From Spirochaetales bacterium (GTDB lineage Bacteria; Spirochaetota; Spirochaetia; Treponematales; Rectinemataceae): a DNA stretch of 18,428 bases. The notes beneath the pieces are model-generated. The model saw only the letters and a program-made list of their open reading frames with translations, searched no databases and was not told the origin of the DNA. Shown here piece after piece: positions 6,962 through 14,563 of the stretch (its first letter is position 1; each line of letters starts with the position of its first letter). Where the stretch lies: the NCBI GenBank assembly GCA_015657395.1, contig JADLKI010000014.1, positions 63,281-81,708 of the forward strand, in the 5' to 3' direction. Both the position numbers and the translations under genes were made by a program.

Positions 6962-8383
6962 ATGAGTATCACAATTCGTTCTCTCGGTGCAGCAGAAGAA
7001 GTCACTGGTTCCAAGCATCTCCTCGAGGTCGACTCCCAAAAAATCCTCATCGACTGCGGGGCATTTCAGGGCAAGCGCGCGGAAGCGGACAGGAAGAACA
7101 GGGAACTGCTCGGCGACGATATCGATCCTGCCTCAATCGATGCGCTTGTGCTCACTCACGCACACTACGACCACTGCGGCCTTGTGCCCTACCTTGTGAA
7201 GAAGGGCTTTGGAGGCTCGATCTACGCCACATCGGCGACACGGGACCTGGCAAACCTCATCATGACCGATTCCGCGCACATCCAGGAGCGCGATGCGGAT
7301 TACCTCTCGCGGCAGGCCCAGAAGAGGAATGAGAAATTCGACTGGAAGCCCCTCTTCGATGAGTTCGACGTCATCCGCGCCATGGACCAGTTCGTGACGG
7401 TCGGGTATCACCGCCCGATTTTCGTCGCCGACGGCGTGCAGGTCGAATTCTTCGATGCCGGTCACATTCTCGGCTCGGCGTTTGCGCGCGTCACCGCGAC
7501 GGACAGGGCGGGGAATACGGCCGTCATCGGTTTTTCCGGCGATCTGGGCCGCAAGAACAAGCCCATCATCAAAGACCCTGAGTGCCTTAAGGATATCGAC
7601 ATACTCTTGCTCGAGAGCACCTACGGCGATCGTCTCCACGAGTCGACCGATGACGCGCTCTCGCGGCTCGAAAAGCTCGTCAACCGGACTGCGGCGGCTC
7701 GGGGAAAGCTCATCATCCCCGCCTTCGCGGTGGAGCGTACGCAGGAACTCATATTCTATCTCCACCTTCTGCACGATAAGGGCAGAATCCCCGAGGTGCC
7801 GATCTGGGTCGATTCCCCGATGGCGCTCAACGCGACGAGCATCTTCGCGATCCACCCCGAATGCTACGACAAAGAGACCTACGATCTCTTTACGACGCAC
7901 GCGAAGAATCCCTTTGGCTTTTCTGCGCTCAACTTTTCGCGCTCGGTCGAAGACTCGAAGGCGCTCAACCAGGCCAGAGGGCCGATGATCATCATCTCGG
8001 CCGACGGCATGTGCGAGTTCGGGCGCATCCAGCACCACCTGATACACGGGCTCGGCGACCCCGCAAATACCGTTCTTATCGTGGGCTATATGGCCAACGG
8101 GACCCTCGGCCGGCGCCTCAAGGATGGTGCAAAGGAAGTGCGCATCCACGGCGACTGGTATCAGGTGCGCGCGGACATTGAGGAGATCGATGCGTTCTCC
8201 GCGCACGCAGACTGGAAGGAGGCGGTGGAATGGCTTGGTTGCATCGACAAGGCGCGTCTGCGGAAAATCTACCTCGTACACGGTGAAGGCGAAGCGCTCA
8301 CCGCGATGTGCGGGCATGTGCTCGACGCAGGTGCCAGGGATGCCGAAATCGTAAAAGCGGGGGAAATCTATACGATAGCCTGA
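6962..8383 (+). CDS. Beta-CASP metallo-beta-lactamase-fold RNA-processing hydrolase
   Basis: A 473-residue cytoplasmic metallo-hydrolase of the group that includes the CPSF73-like nucleases. Metal-binding motifs are HAHYDH (66-71), H168 in GHILGS and D194 in SGDLG. Beta-CASP motifs follow: E218 in LESTYGD, H415 in SAHAD, and H440 in LVHGE. The C-terminal part matches the 'RNA specificity' domain of RNA metallo-hydrolases. RNase activity is expected from the family, but no substrate can be named. I chose the ATG at 6962 because MSITIRSLGAAEEVTGSKHLL is the standard N-terminus; the open frame continues far upstream, but that part overlaps the opposite-strand methyltransferase gene. It ends at a bidirectional terminator shared with rpiB. 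Confidence 0.92.
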   Translation: MSITIRSLGAAEEVTGSKHLLEVDSQKILIDCGAFQGKRAEADRKNRELLGDDIDPASIDALVLTHAHYDHCGLVPYLVKKGFGGSIYATSATRDLANLIMTDSAHIQERDADYLSRQAQKRNEKFDWKPLFDEFDVIRAMDQFVTVGYHRPIFVADGVQVEFFDAGHILGSAFARVTATDRAGNTAVIGFSGDLGRKNKPIIKDPECLKDIDILLLESTYGDRLHESTDDALSRLEKLVNRTAAARGKLIIPAFAVERTQELIFYLHLLHDKGRIPEVPIWVDSPMALNATSIFAIHPECYDKETYDLFTTHAKNPFGFSALNFSRSVEDSKALNQARGPMIIISADGMCEFGRIQHHLIHGLGDPANTVLIVGYMANGTLGRRLKDGAKEVRIHGDWYQVRADIEEIDAFSAHADWKEAVEWLGCIDKARLRKIYLVHGEGEALTAMCGHVLDAGARDAEIVKAGEIYTIA

Positions 8384-8408
8384 GCCTGATGCCCATGGTA
8401 GGCACAAG

Positions 8409-8451
8409 AAAAACCCGCGATCTTGGGGCGGCCCCCTTTTCGCGGGTTTTT
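8409..8451. terminator. Bidirectional intrinsic terminator between the beta-CASP gene and rpiB
   Basis: AAAAACCCGCGA (8409-8420) and its exact reverse complement TCGCGGGTTTTT (8440-8451) form a 12-bp stem. It has a T-run on the 3' side in both directions and an inner GGGG/CCCC hairpin in the loop. It sits between two convergent genes and can stop both. Confidence 0.93.
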
Positions 8452-8489
8452 AGTGTACGCCGCTGTTGCGGCGCCGAGCTGCGCAAGCC

Positions 8490-8924
8490 TCAGCAGATCG
8501 TGTCGAGCTTGGCGACCCGGGTCGCGTGGCGGCCGCCTTCAAACTTCGCATTCATATATACACCAAGGATCTGTTCGACGGGCTCCACGTATTCGCCCCT
8601 GCCACCGAACGCGACGAAGTTGGCGTTGTTGTGTTCTTTTGCCATGCGCGCAGTGTAGCTGTCGTGAATGAGGGCGCAGCGGATTCCCTTGTGCCTGTTG
8701 GCCGCGATCGAGATGCCGATGCCCGTTCCGCAGCACACGATGCCGAAATCATAGCCGCCCCTGAAATATTCCTGCACGGCCAGCTCCGCCTGATCCGGAT
8801 AGTCGACCCGGTCCTCTGTGTCGATGCCGAGGTTGACAACCTGGTGCCCCTGGCTCTCCAGCCACTTCACAAGACGGAATTTCAGCGCCACCGCGCCGTG
8901 ATCGTTTGCGATGACAATCTTCAT
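8490..8924 (-). CDS. rpiB: Ribose-5-phosphate isomerase B (RpiB/LacAB family)
   Basis: Interconverts ribulose 5-phosphate and ribose 5-phosphate in the pentose phosphate pathway. The 144-residue length is typical. Seen: the N-terminal IANDHGAVALK with D8 and H9, the catalytic-cysteine loop CGTGIGISIAANRHKGIRCAL (C65 to L85), the EHNNANFVAFGGR segment (97-109) with H98, and the C-terminal GGRHATRVAKL (130-140) with R132 and H133. Related LacAB or allose-type isomerases share this fold, so another pentose or hexose phosphate substrate is possible. I chose the ATG at 8924 because MKIVIANDHG is the family N-terminus. It lacks a Shine-Dalgarno sequence. A terminator-like hairpin separates it from the dioxygenase gene upstream, so it is probably transcribed alone. 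Confidence 0.93.
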   Translation of the reverse strand: MKIVIANDHGAVALKFRLVKWLESQGHQVVNLGIDTEDRVDYPDQAELAVQEYFRGGYDFGIVCCGTGIGISIAANRHKGIRCALIHDSYTARMAKEHNNANFVAFGGRGEYVEPVEQILGVYMNAKFEGGRHATRVAKLDTIC

Positions 8925-8930
8925 AGGCCT

Positions 8931-8959
8931 AGAGTAGCGACGAATACAGGGGTGGTCAA
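8931..8959 (-). promoter_or_regulatory. Possible rpiB promoter, leaderless type
   Basis: On the minus strand, TTGACC (8954-8959) and TACTCT (8931-8936) are spaced by 17 nt. The ATG begins exactly 6 nt after the -10 box, and there is no Shine-Dalgarno sequence. The -10 is weak (three of six). Confidence 0.4.
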
Positions 8960-8969
8960 GGATTGGGCG

Positions 8970-8992
8970 AAAAGGCCGTGCGGCGCTCGGCC
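8970..8992 (-). terminator. Probable intrinsic terminator after ygiD
   Basis: On the minus strand, GGCCG (8988-8992) pairs with CGGCC (8974-8978) across a GC-rich loop and is followed by TTTT (8970-8973). It lies 20 nt after the ygiD stop and just before the rpiB promoter. The stem is short and the T-run modest. Confidence 0.5.
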
Positions 8993-9012
8993 GGGCTCCC
9001 GCAGCCTGTATT

Positions 9013-9825
9013 TTACCATTGAAAGGCGACCGCGCGCTTTCCGAGTATGTAGTCGTCGAAAATGACGCGGGCCGGCCTATTCGCCATGCCGGCACAGACG
9101 TGGAGCGGAAGCAGATGCTCTTCCCGCGGGTGGCAGTACCTGGCATGGGGAGCTTTTTCCCATGCAGCCAGACGGGCCTCGCGCTCGGATTCGGAGAGAG
9201 TCCCCGTGCAGCAGTCGATGAGCCAGTTCTGGAAAGCATCGTTCTCTGGATCCGGGGCGGCTCTGCCGTGCCATGAGAACGCTCCCATGTTGTGGAAGGA
9301 AAATCCCGAACCTATGACGAGAATGTCTCTCTCAAGAAGCGGCCGCAGGGCTCTCCCTGCCCTGAGGTGAGAGGCCGGGTCGAGATTGTGGAGGAGCGAC
9401 ATCTGGAGAGTGGGAATATCGGCACCGGGATACATGAGCTTTAAGGGTATGAACATCCCATGGTCGAAACCGCGGTTTTTATCGATGCGGGAAGAGATGC
9501 CGTTTTTCTGAAGCAGCCCGGCGACGAGCTCTGCCAGCTCGGGATTGCCGGGGGCGGGGTAGGTTATCTCGTATGCTTCATCGGGGAAACCATAATAATC
9601 GTAGAGCAGGGGAGGGGTCTCTCCTCCTGTCAGCGTCACCTCGCGCGCCTCCCAGTGGGCGCTTATCACCAGGATCGCTTCCGGCTTCCTGAGCTTTGCG
9701 GGAAGCGCCTCCATGAATTGGACCATCGACCTATGGCCGGCATCGCCCAGAATAGGCAGGGGACCGCCGCCATGAGAAAAGTAGACAATCTGGGCCGTGC
9801 TGCTGTTCCGTTCTGCTTCCACCAT
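9013..9825 (-). CDS. ygiD: YgiD/DODA-type extradiol aromatic ring-opening dioxygenase
   Basis: A 270-residue member of the LigB-like class III extradiol dioxygenases. The E. coli relative YgiD cleaves L-DOPA at the 4,5 position. Seen in order: SHGGGPLP (17-24, H18), SAHWE (55-59, H57), YDYYGFPDEAYEITYPAPG (75-93), GFDHGMFIPLKLMYPGADIP (119-138, H122), GSGFSFHNMG (172-181, H178) and HPREEHLLPLHV (232-243, H232 and H237). Metal ligands are expected at H18, H57, H178 and H232 by comparison with YgiD. The natural substrate in this organism is unknown. AGGAGGAG lies 7 nt before the ATG, which fixes the start. It is divergent from the glycosyltransferase-like gene over 127 bp, and no pathway partner is visible nearby. 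Confidence 0.93.
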   Translation of the reverse strand: MVEAERNSSTAQIVYFSHGGGPLPILGDAGHRSMVQFMEALPAKLRKPEAILVISAHWEAREVTLTGGETPPLLYDYYGFPDEAYEITYPAPGNPELAELVAGLLQKNGISSRIDKNRGFDHGMFIPLKLMYPGADIPTLQMSLLHNLDPASHLRAGRALRPLLERDILVIGSGFSFHNMGAFSWHGRAAPDPENDAFQNWLIDCCTGTLSESEREARLAAWEKAPHARYCHPREEHLLPLHVCAGMANRPARVIFDDYILGKRAVAFQW

Positions 9826-9952
9826 AGGCTTACTCCTCCTGGGAAATGTTCATTCTGCTATTCCTATCAAGCCAATACATATAATATAGTAATTTTATGC
9901 TGACGGCGCTGTCTGTCACGAACAAAATTCTGCAAATGCGGGAATAAAAGAC

Positions 9953-10885
9953 ATGGCAAACGACCCGGTGCGGCCATCGCCCTCTCTTATCATCGCATAC
10001 TGCGATTACTCCTACAGGGGCTCGCCCAATACAGATCCTCTTTTGCTCGCCGCGAGTATCCGACGCTACGGCGGGGTCTGTAAATCGGTGCCGATTTGGC
10101 TAATGTGTCAGGACATCCCGGACATGTCTGCGCAGATTTCCAGGAAGGCGACCGCCCTGAACGTCGATTTACTTCCATACAATAATGACGGGAATATATC
10201 GGGTTTCCCCTTTGCACGGAAAGGGATCGCGGCGGCCGAGGCAGAGCGTCGCGCGGAAGGGGAGGTTGCGGAACTCCTTTGGTTCGACCGTGATTCCCTT
10301 GTGCTCAATGACGTCTCACCGCTACTGCTGCGTCCAGACAAGAAGGTCTCATTCAGGCCAGTGAATGTTCAGAACATAGGTCAGACGGCCGATATGCCGG
10401 AAGAGGCTTTCAATGAATTTTGGCGGCGAGCATGTGCCCTTGGAAATGTCGATTACAGGATCGTCGGGACTACAACGAGCTATATAGACCGGAAAGTCCT
10501 GTTCTTTTATATAGCGGCGGGTCTTGTCGGCGTAAGGCCGGAACTGGGAATATTCCGGGAATGGGAGAATCTTCTGCGAATTTTTGCCGAGGATCGATTC
10601 CTGCGGGACTATTGTGAGAAATATGGCCTATACAGGATATTCATGCACCAGGCCGCGCTCAGCATCGCCGCCGCAGGCAAGACCGAGATCGCGGAGCGTC
10701 AGGAACTTTCTCCCTATGCCATGTATCCCATGAATTTCTGGACCAGCGATCCGAATGCGTGCAGACCGGGCTCTCTCGATGAGGTGATTTCCCTCCGCTA
10801 TGACACTGTTCTCGATGGTGATGGCTGGAGGGCATTCCCGATGAGCGCCATGCTCCGCGATTGGATAGGACACAATATCCGGTAA
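9953..10885 (+). CDS. Unrecognised protein with glycosyltransferase-like (GT-A) features
   Basis: A 310-residue soluble protein without signal peptide or membrane segment. I cannot name its family. The segment ELLWFDRDSLVLNDVSPLL (107-125) looks like the DxD-containing strand of GT-A glycosyltransferases, where a nucleotide-sugar and metal bind. Downstream, FRPVNVQNIG (134-143), FFYIAAGLVGVRPELGIFREW (184-204) and HQAALS (232-237) recall the later parts of the same fold. A sugar-transfer role is inferred from these only, and no acceptor can be proposed. The ATG at 9953 has a poor ribosome-binding site (GGGAATAAAA). A TATAAT box lies about 65 bp upstream in the AT-rich divergent region, but no good -35 goes with it. 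It converges on the coiled-coil gene with a 17-bp gap and seems to be a single-gene unit. Confidence 0.6.
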   Translation: MANDPVRPSPSLIIAYCDYSYRGSPNTDPLLLAASIRRYGGVCKSVPIWLMCQDIPDMSAQISRKATALNVDLLPYNNDGNISGFPFARKGIAAAEAERRAEGEVAELLWFDRDSLVLNDVSPLLLRPDKKVSFRPVNVQNIGQTADMPEEAFNEFWRRACALGNVDYRIVGTTTSYIDRKVLFFYIAAGLVGVRPELGIFREWENLLRIFAEDRFLRDYCEKYGLYRIFMHQAALSIAAAGKTEIAERQELSPYAMYPMNFWTSDPNACRPGSLDEVISLRYDTVLDGDGWRAFPMSAMLRDWIGHNIR

Positions 10886-10902
10886 GGTGCGGAATTGGCA
10901 GA

Positions 10903-11145
10903 TTATTGTTTTGTCTTGTCCTCGAGCAGCCTGTCCATGAATTCGATCTTGCTCTCCAATTGACGGATCTCTTCTTCTTTGAGGGCTGCAGAGCTCTCCA
11001 GGAGGCGGATTCTGTTTTCAAGGTCATCGACTTTTTTTGACAGCTCGTCCGGCGCGCCCTTGCTGCGCTTGCCCAGGTAGTCAAAACCCGCCGATATGGC
11101 CGTTATCGCGATAATCCCGAGAATGACCGCTATTGCGATGCCCAT
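10903..11145 (-). CDS. Small membrane-anchored coiled-coil protein, PspB-like in shape
   Basis: An 80-residue protein. One hydrophobic segment (about residues 2-24, GIAIAVILGIIAITAISAG) is followed by a basic patch (GKRSKG) and a heptad-like charged helix from about residue 35 to the end, with repeated LE, LES and KIEF units suggesting a coiled coil. The layout recalls the phage-shock protein PspB, but no psp genes are nearby and the sequence match is not convincing. I chose the ATG at 11145 because GGGGAGG lies 4 nt before it; the ATG at 11163 has no usable spacing. The SDR gene ends 25 bp upstream, so it is probably the last gene of the mtnP operon. Confidence 0.72.
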   Translation of the reverse strand: MGIAIAVILGIIAITAISAGFDYLGKRSKGAPDELSKKVDDLENRIRLLESSAALKEEEIRQLESKIEFMDRLLEDKTKQ

Positions 11146-11170
11146 AGGACCTCCCCTTACCATCCCCGTC

Positions 11171-12022
11171 TCAGAAAACAGTATCCTGTATGGTCCGATT
11201 TTTCAACAGTGAACTGCTGTACTCCCACAGCGCGGCGCGCAGTTTTTGACCGTTGTAAATCCTGGGGATTCTCTTCCTCCGCGTTTTGTGAAAATAGGCG
11301 CCACTCACATCTTCGGCCCCGCCCGAAGTCGCCAGATGAATAATCTGCCTCGCCCCTTCGGCGACATCGATAAAAAACGGCGACAGGATGATTCTGATGA
11401 GGATGTCGAACCATCGGTGGGTGTACATTATCGAAGTCCTCACGATGCCCGGATGCACCGCGTTCACGGAGATTCCCCCGCCGCGCAGGCGCTCCGCGAG
11501 CTCCACCGTAAACAGAAGGACCATGTATTTGGAGACCGCGTAGGCCCTGAACCAGTGGTAGTCATTTATTTTTTTGAGACGGAACCATCCGATCTTGTAG
11601 ATGTTGGAGATCACATTGATGATTCGGTTGTCGGAGCCCTTTTCAAAAAATGGCAGAAGCTGCGTGGTGAGCAGGAAAGTCCCGATATAGTTTGTGCCGA
11701 TATTGGGCTCAAAATTATCGACGGTGCGCCTGTGGTCCGTGGTGCAGACGCCCGCATTGTTGACCAGGATGTTCAGTCTTCCGTATTTGTTTTTGAACTC
11801 CTCCACGAAACTCCGTATGGAATCGCGGGAGGAGATGTCCAGCGTCATGGCGGCGATGTTCGGGTTTTGGGTGAGAGACCTAAGCTCTTCGCAGGCGGTG
11901 CGGGCGCTTTCGGGGTTTCTGCATGCCAGGACCACTGTCATGCCCTCTTTTGCGAGGCCGAGTGCCGCCTCTTTGCCGATGCCGCGGTTCGCGCCCGTGA
12001 CGATCGCTATCTTGTCGTTCAT
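11171..12022 (-). CDS. Short-chain dehydrogenase/reductase, retinol-dehydrogenase-like
   Basis: A 283-residue Rossmann-fold oxidoreductase. The nucleotide-binding motif TGANRGIG is at 9-16, and the ACRN segment (33-36) with R35 suggests preference for NADP(H). NNAG is at 88-91, the catalytic serine is probably S139 in NVISN, and the catalytic pair is Y161 and K165 in YAVSK. The overall pattern (ACRN, NVISN, YAVSKYMVLLFTVELA, VNAVHPGIVRT) is that of the retinol-dehydrogenase-like group. The substrate is unknown and need not be a retinoid. The ATG overlaps the stop of the 41-codon ORF upstream (ATGA), and no strong Shine-Dalgarno sequence is seen, so translation may depend on coupling. It lies within the mtnP to coiled-coil gene series. 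Confidence 0.9.
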   Translation of the reverse strand: MNDKIAIVTGANRGIGKEAALGLAKEGMTVVLACRNPESARTACEELRSLTQNPNIAAMTLDISSRDSIRSFVEEFKNKYGRLNILVNNAGVCTTDHRRTVDNFEPNIGTNYIGTFLLTTQLLPFFEKGSDNRIINVISNIYKIGWFRLKKINDYHWFRAYAVSKYMVLLFTVELAERLRGGGISVNAVHPGIVRTSIMYTHRWFDILIRIILSPFFIDVAEGARQIIHLATSGGAEDVSGAYFHKTRRKRIPRIYNGQKLRAALWEYSSSLLKNRTIQDTVF

Positions 12023-12144
12023 TTGAGCTTTGCTATGCCCTCTTCAATTGTGCCGATGAAGAGGACTTGACCGGTGCCGTTGCTCTCATAGATAAAATTC
12101 CTCAAGCTCTTGCTCTTTATATCGCGAAAGTCGCCGATTTCCAT
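12019..12144 (-). CDS. Possible 41-residue protein between mtnP and the SDR gene
   Basis: The ORF starts MEIGDFRDIKSKSL and ends EEGIAKLK. Its TGA overlaps the SDR start codon (ATGA). An in-frame GTG at 12165 overlaps the mtnP stop (TAGTG) and would make it 48 residues. No Shine-Dalgarno sequence precedes either start. Composition and codon use look protein-like, and overlaps at both ends favour a real coupled gene. The peptide is soluble and I do not recognise it; a remnant of a larger gene is also possible. Confidence 0.45.
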   Translation of the reverse strand: MEIGDFRDIKSKSLRNFIYESNGTGQVLFIGTIEEGIAKLK

Positions 12145-12164
12145 TTTAGTCAAGGAATAAACCA

Positions 12165-13028
12165 CTATTGTATTTCAGGAAGTATCGTCCTGAGTTTCGC
12201 GCAGGTCGCCGGATCCCGTTTTGCCGGGGCCGTCATGACGACGTAGCGCATCGCGCTCCGGCAGGGACAGTCGGCACCGCCTCCCAGCGCCGGGACTATT
12301 TCTTTTATCAGTGCCTTGGCGTGGGCCGAGTTGGCGTTGAGGTTTCCCACGACCATATCGACGGTCACGTCGGCGTGGTCCGTTTTCCAGCAGTCGTAAT
12401 CGGTCGCCATGCAGACCATGGCGTAGCAGATTTCGGCCTCCCGCGCAAGCTTCGCTTCAGGGAGCACGCTCATGTTGATGATGCCGGCTCCCCATGAGCG
12501 GTAGAGCCGGCTCTCAGCCCGCGTGGAAAAAGCCGGGCCTTCCATGCAGACGAGGGTCTCCTCCGTGTGGACGCGCAGCCCGCGCGCGGCGATGAAGGGC
12601 TCGATGATCCTGCAAAGCCGGCCGCAGAAGGGATCCGCAAAACTCATGTGGGCGACGACGCCTTCGCCGAAGAAGCTCGACCCCGGTCTGTCCTTCGTTC
12701 TGTCGATGATCTGTGAAGGGAGGACAAAGTCGCGGGGGCGTATCTCCTCCTTGAGGCTGCCGACGGCCGAAAAGGCGACTATCTCGCGGACGCCGAGCAT
12801 TTTGAGCGCCGCGATGTTCGCTCTTGAATTCACCTCGGTCGGGAGAATGAAATGTCCCCGGCCATGGCGGGGCAGAAATGCCGCCGTTACGCCGCCTATC
12901 CGGGCGATGGTGATCGTGTCGGAGGGCGATCCCCAGGGCGTGTCCATCCCGATCTCTTCGAGAACATCGACGCCCTCGATTTCGTACAATCCCGATCCGC
13001 CTATAATGCCGACACTGGCCTTGTCCAT
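12165..13028 (-). CDS. mtnP: S-methyl-5'-thioadenosine phosphorylase
   Basis: Splits methylthioadenosine with phosphate to adenine and methylthioribose 1-phosphate in methionine salvage. At 287 residues it is close to human MTAP. Seen: IGGSGLYEI (9-17), phosphate-binding RHGRGH (54-59), MEGPAFSTRAESRLYRSWGA (162-181), INMSVLPEAKLAREAEICYA (184-203) and the hallmark MATDYDCWK (207-215). Its D210 and D212 favour 6-aminopurines over guanine or hypoxanthine. A C-terminal CPC (254-256) is present, as in several microbial members. Small departures from the commonest pattern are the A in GPAFST and SVLPE in place of TTVPE. AGAGG lies 7 nt before the ATG at 13028; the open frame runs further upstream but without family similarity. 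A promoter precedes it. No other methionine-salvage gene is in the window. Confidence 0.94.
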   Translation of the reverse strand: MDKASVGIIGGSGLYEIEGVDVLEEIGMDTPWGSPSDTITIARIGGVTAAFLPRHGRGHFILPTEVNSRANIAALKMLGVREIVAFSAVGSLKEEIRPRDFVLPSQIIDRTKDRPGSSFFGEGVVAHMSFADPFCGRLCRIIEPFIAARGLRVHTEETLVCMEGPAFSTRAESRLYRSWGAGIINMSVLPEAKLAREAEICYAMVCMATDYDCWKTDHADVTVDMVVGNLNANSAHAKALIKEIVPALGGGADCPCRSAMRYVVMTAPAKRDPATCAKLRTILPEIQ

Positions 13029-13061
13029 GGTTTTACCTCTGTGCAGACAGTTTCGTTGACG

Positions 13062-13089
13062 ATTATACATCGGATTCCCGGCGTTACAA
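13062..13089 (-). promoter_or_regulatory. Promoter of the mtnP operon
   Basis: On the minus strand, TTGTAA (13084-13089, four of six) and a perfect TATAAT (13062-13067) are spaced by 16 nt. The ATG lies 33 nt after the -10 box, leaving room for the AGAGG ribosome-binding site. Confidence 0.6.
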
Positions 13090-13143
13090 AGCCTGCGTTC
13101 GGCGGCTATTCCGGGCTTGTCTAACATCGCCTGCAGGGCAGAA

Positions 13144-14502
13144 TCACGAGATAGTCTGCTCTATCTTGAGCTCGCGGAAGAAATGAATGGTGAACGGAAT
13201 GCAGCAGAGGAAAGTGCAGGCATCTGCCAGAGGCTGTGTGATCTGGACGCCTGTCAGGCCGAGGAGTCGCGGCAGAATGAGAATGGAGGGCAGGAAGAAT
13301 ATCCCTTGGCGCGCGGCAGCGAGAAAGGTCGCGGTCCATGATTTTCCGATGGACTGAAAGGTCATGTTGCACATGACACCGAGCGGAATCAGAGGCATGG
13401 TCAGACACTGGGCGCGCAGTGCCTTTGACCCTATGGCGATTACATCGGGGTCCGTCGCTATGAACAGTTTCATCAGGAATGGCGCGGCCGCGAATCCGCC
13501 GATGCTGCACGCTGCCATGAAGACTATGCAGGTCTTCAGGGTAAAAAAGAAGGCTTCTCTCACCCGTCGGAAGTTCCTGGCTCCGTAATTGTATCCCAAG
13601 ACCGGCTGGTACCCTTGACCGATGCCCAGAGTGACAGAAAAGATGAACATGAATATCTTGCCGACGATAGACATGGCCGCCACCGCCGCGTCGCCGTACA
13701 CGGCGGCGTTCACGTTGAGCGCAACTGTGGAAATGCTGGCGAGTCCCTGCCGGCAAAAAGAAGGAAGGCCATTTTTCAGTATCTGCAGATATGTATCCGG
13801 GGTTCTGGAAAGCTTGGGTAGACTTAGCTTGCAGACTGTTCTGTTTCTGACGAAACAGGAAAGAAGGATCAGCATGCTTATCAGCTGGCTCAGGGCTGTA
13901 GCGATCGCGGCGCCCGCAATTCCCATTTTGAACACAAAGATAAAGAGCGGATCGAGTCCGCAATTGAGGATGCCCCCGGCGGTGATGCCGACCATCGCGA
14001 GCCTTGCCTGGCCTTCTGCGCGCAGGATGTTGTTGAGCACGAAAGAGGCGGTCATGACTGGCGCGGCGAAGAGTATGTACTGCGCGTAGTCCCGGGCGTA
14101 GGGAAGAATCGTGGCTGTCGCGCCGAGCCCGCGCATGAGCGGATCGAGGAACAGGAGTCCTGCGGTCGCGAGCAGGGCTCCGAAGAGGAGCGACATGTAG
14201 AATCCGCTTGCCGCGACCCTGCTCGCTTCATCCGTCCGGTGAGCACCCAGCAATCTCGAGATCAAGCTTCCCGAGCCCATACCGACCGTGAATCCTATGG
14301 CCTGGATGATCGCCATGAGCGCAAACACCACGCCGACCGCGCCGGATGCACTCGTGCCGAGTTTGGAGACGAAATATGTATCCGCCATGTTGTAGATCGA
14401 GGTGACCAACATGCTTATGATTGTCGGGACTGCCAGCGAGATGACCAACCCGCCGACTGGCGCCTGTATCATCCTGGTGTAATGGGGGTCTGTCTGTTCC
14501 AT
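13144..14502 (-). CDS. MATE-family multidrug/metabolite exporter
   Basis: A 452-residue inner-membrane protein with about twelve hydrophobic segments in two homologous halves, as in MATE exporters driven by sodium or proton gradients. Near the N-terminus, PTIISMLVTSIYNMADTYFVSKLG (26-49) is the conserved first helix and loop. In the second half, GIGQGYQPVLGYNYGARNFRRVREA is the typical matching motif. The substrate is unknown. I chose the ATG at 14502 on homology; the upstream part of the open frame is not family-like, and an internal ATG at residue 11 is the alternative. No Shine-Dalgarno sequence is present, but TTGACA lies upstream at promoter distance. The end of the TolC-like gene is 90 bp away, with several hairpins between, so cotranscription with the efflux operon is doubtful. 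Confidence 0.93.
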   Translation of the reverse strand: MEQTDPHYTRMIQAPVGGLVISLAVPTIISMLVTSIYNMADTYFVSKLGTSASGAVGVVFALMAIIQAIGFTVGMGSGSLISRLLGAHRTDEASRVAASGFYMSLLFGALLATAGLLFLDPLMRGLGATATILPYARDYAQYILFAAPVMTASFVLNNILRAEGQARLAMVGITAGGILNCGLDPLFIFVFKMGIAGAAIATALSQLISMLILLSCFVRNRTVCKLSLPKLSRTPDTYLQILKNGLPSFCRQGLASISTVALNVNAAVYGDAAVAAMSIVGKIFMFIFSVTLGIGQGYQPVLGYNYGARNFRRVREAFFFTLKTCIVFMAACSIGGFAAAPFLMKLFIATDPDVIAIGSKALRAQCLTMPLIPLGVMCNMTFQSIGKSWTATFLAAARQGIFFLPSILILPRLLGLTGVQITQPLADACTFLCCIPFTIHFFRELKIEQTIS

Positions 14503-14511
14503 CCGAGAAGC

Positions 14512-14540
14512 ATGATGGCGATGCGCTGCCCTGGTGTCAA
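14512..14540 (-). promoter_or_regulatory. Possible promoter of the MATE gene
   Basis: On the minus strand, a perfect TTGACA (14535-14540) is followed after 17 nt by CATCAT (14512-14517, four of six), 9 nt before the ATG. The -35 box falls in the loop of the 12-bp inverted repeat at 14521-14558. Confidence 0.4.
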
Positions 14541-14558
14541 GCGCCGAGGGCAGCGCAT
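14521..14558. repeat. Perfect 12-bp inverted repeat with 14-nt loop
   Basis: ATGCGCTGCCCT (14521-14532) and AGGGCAGCGCAT (14547-14558) are exact reverse complements. No T-run follows on either strand. It may be a transcription-stop or RNA-stability hairpin after the TolC-like gene, or an operator overlapping the MATE promoter. Confidence 0.7.
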
Positions 14559-14563
14559 ATGCG

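Noticed and set aside
7133..8407. Long minus-strand ORF opposite the beta-CASP gene
   Set aside because: It runs through the convergent terminator region, has no recognisable motif and lies opposite a well-supported gene.
9826..9952. Clear promoters in the ygiD/glycosyltransferase-like divergent gap
   Set aside because: The AT-rich centre contains TATAAT and TATAGT boxes, but no acceptable -35 lies at 16-18 nt for either gene.
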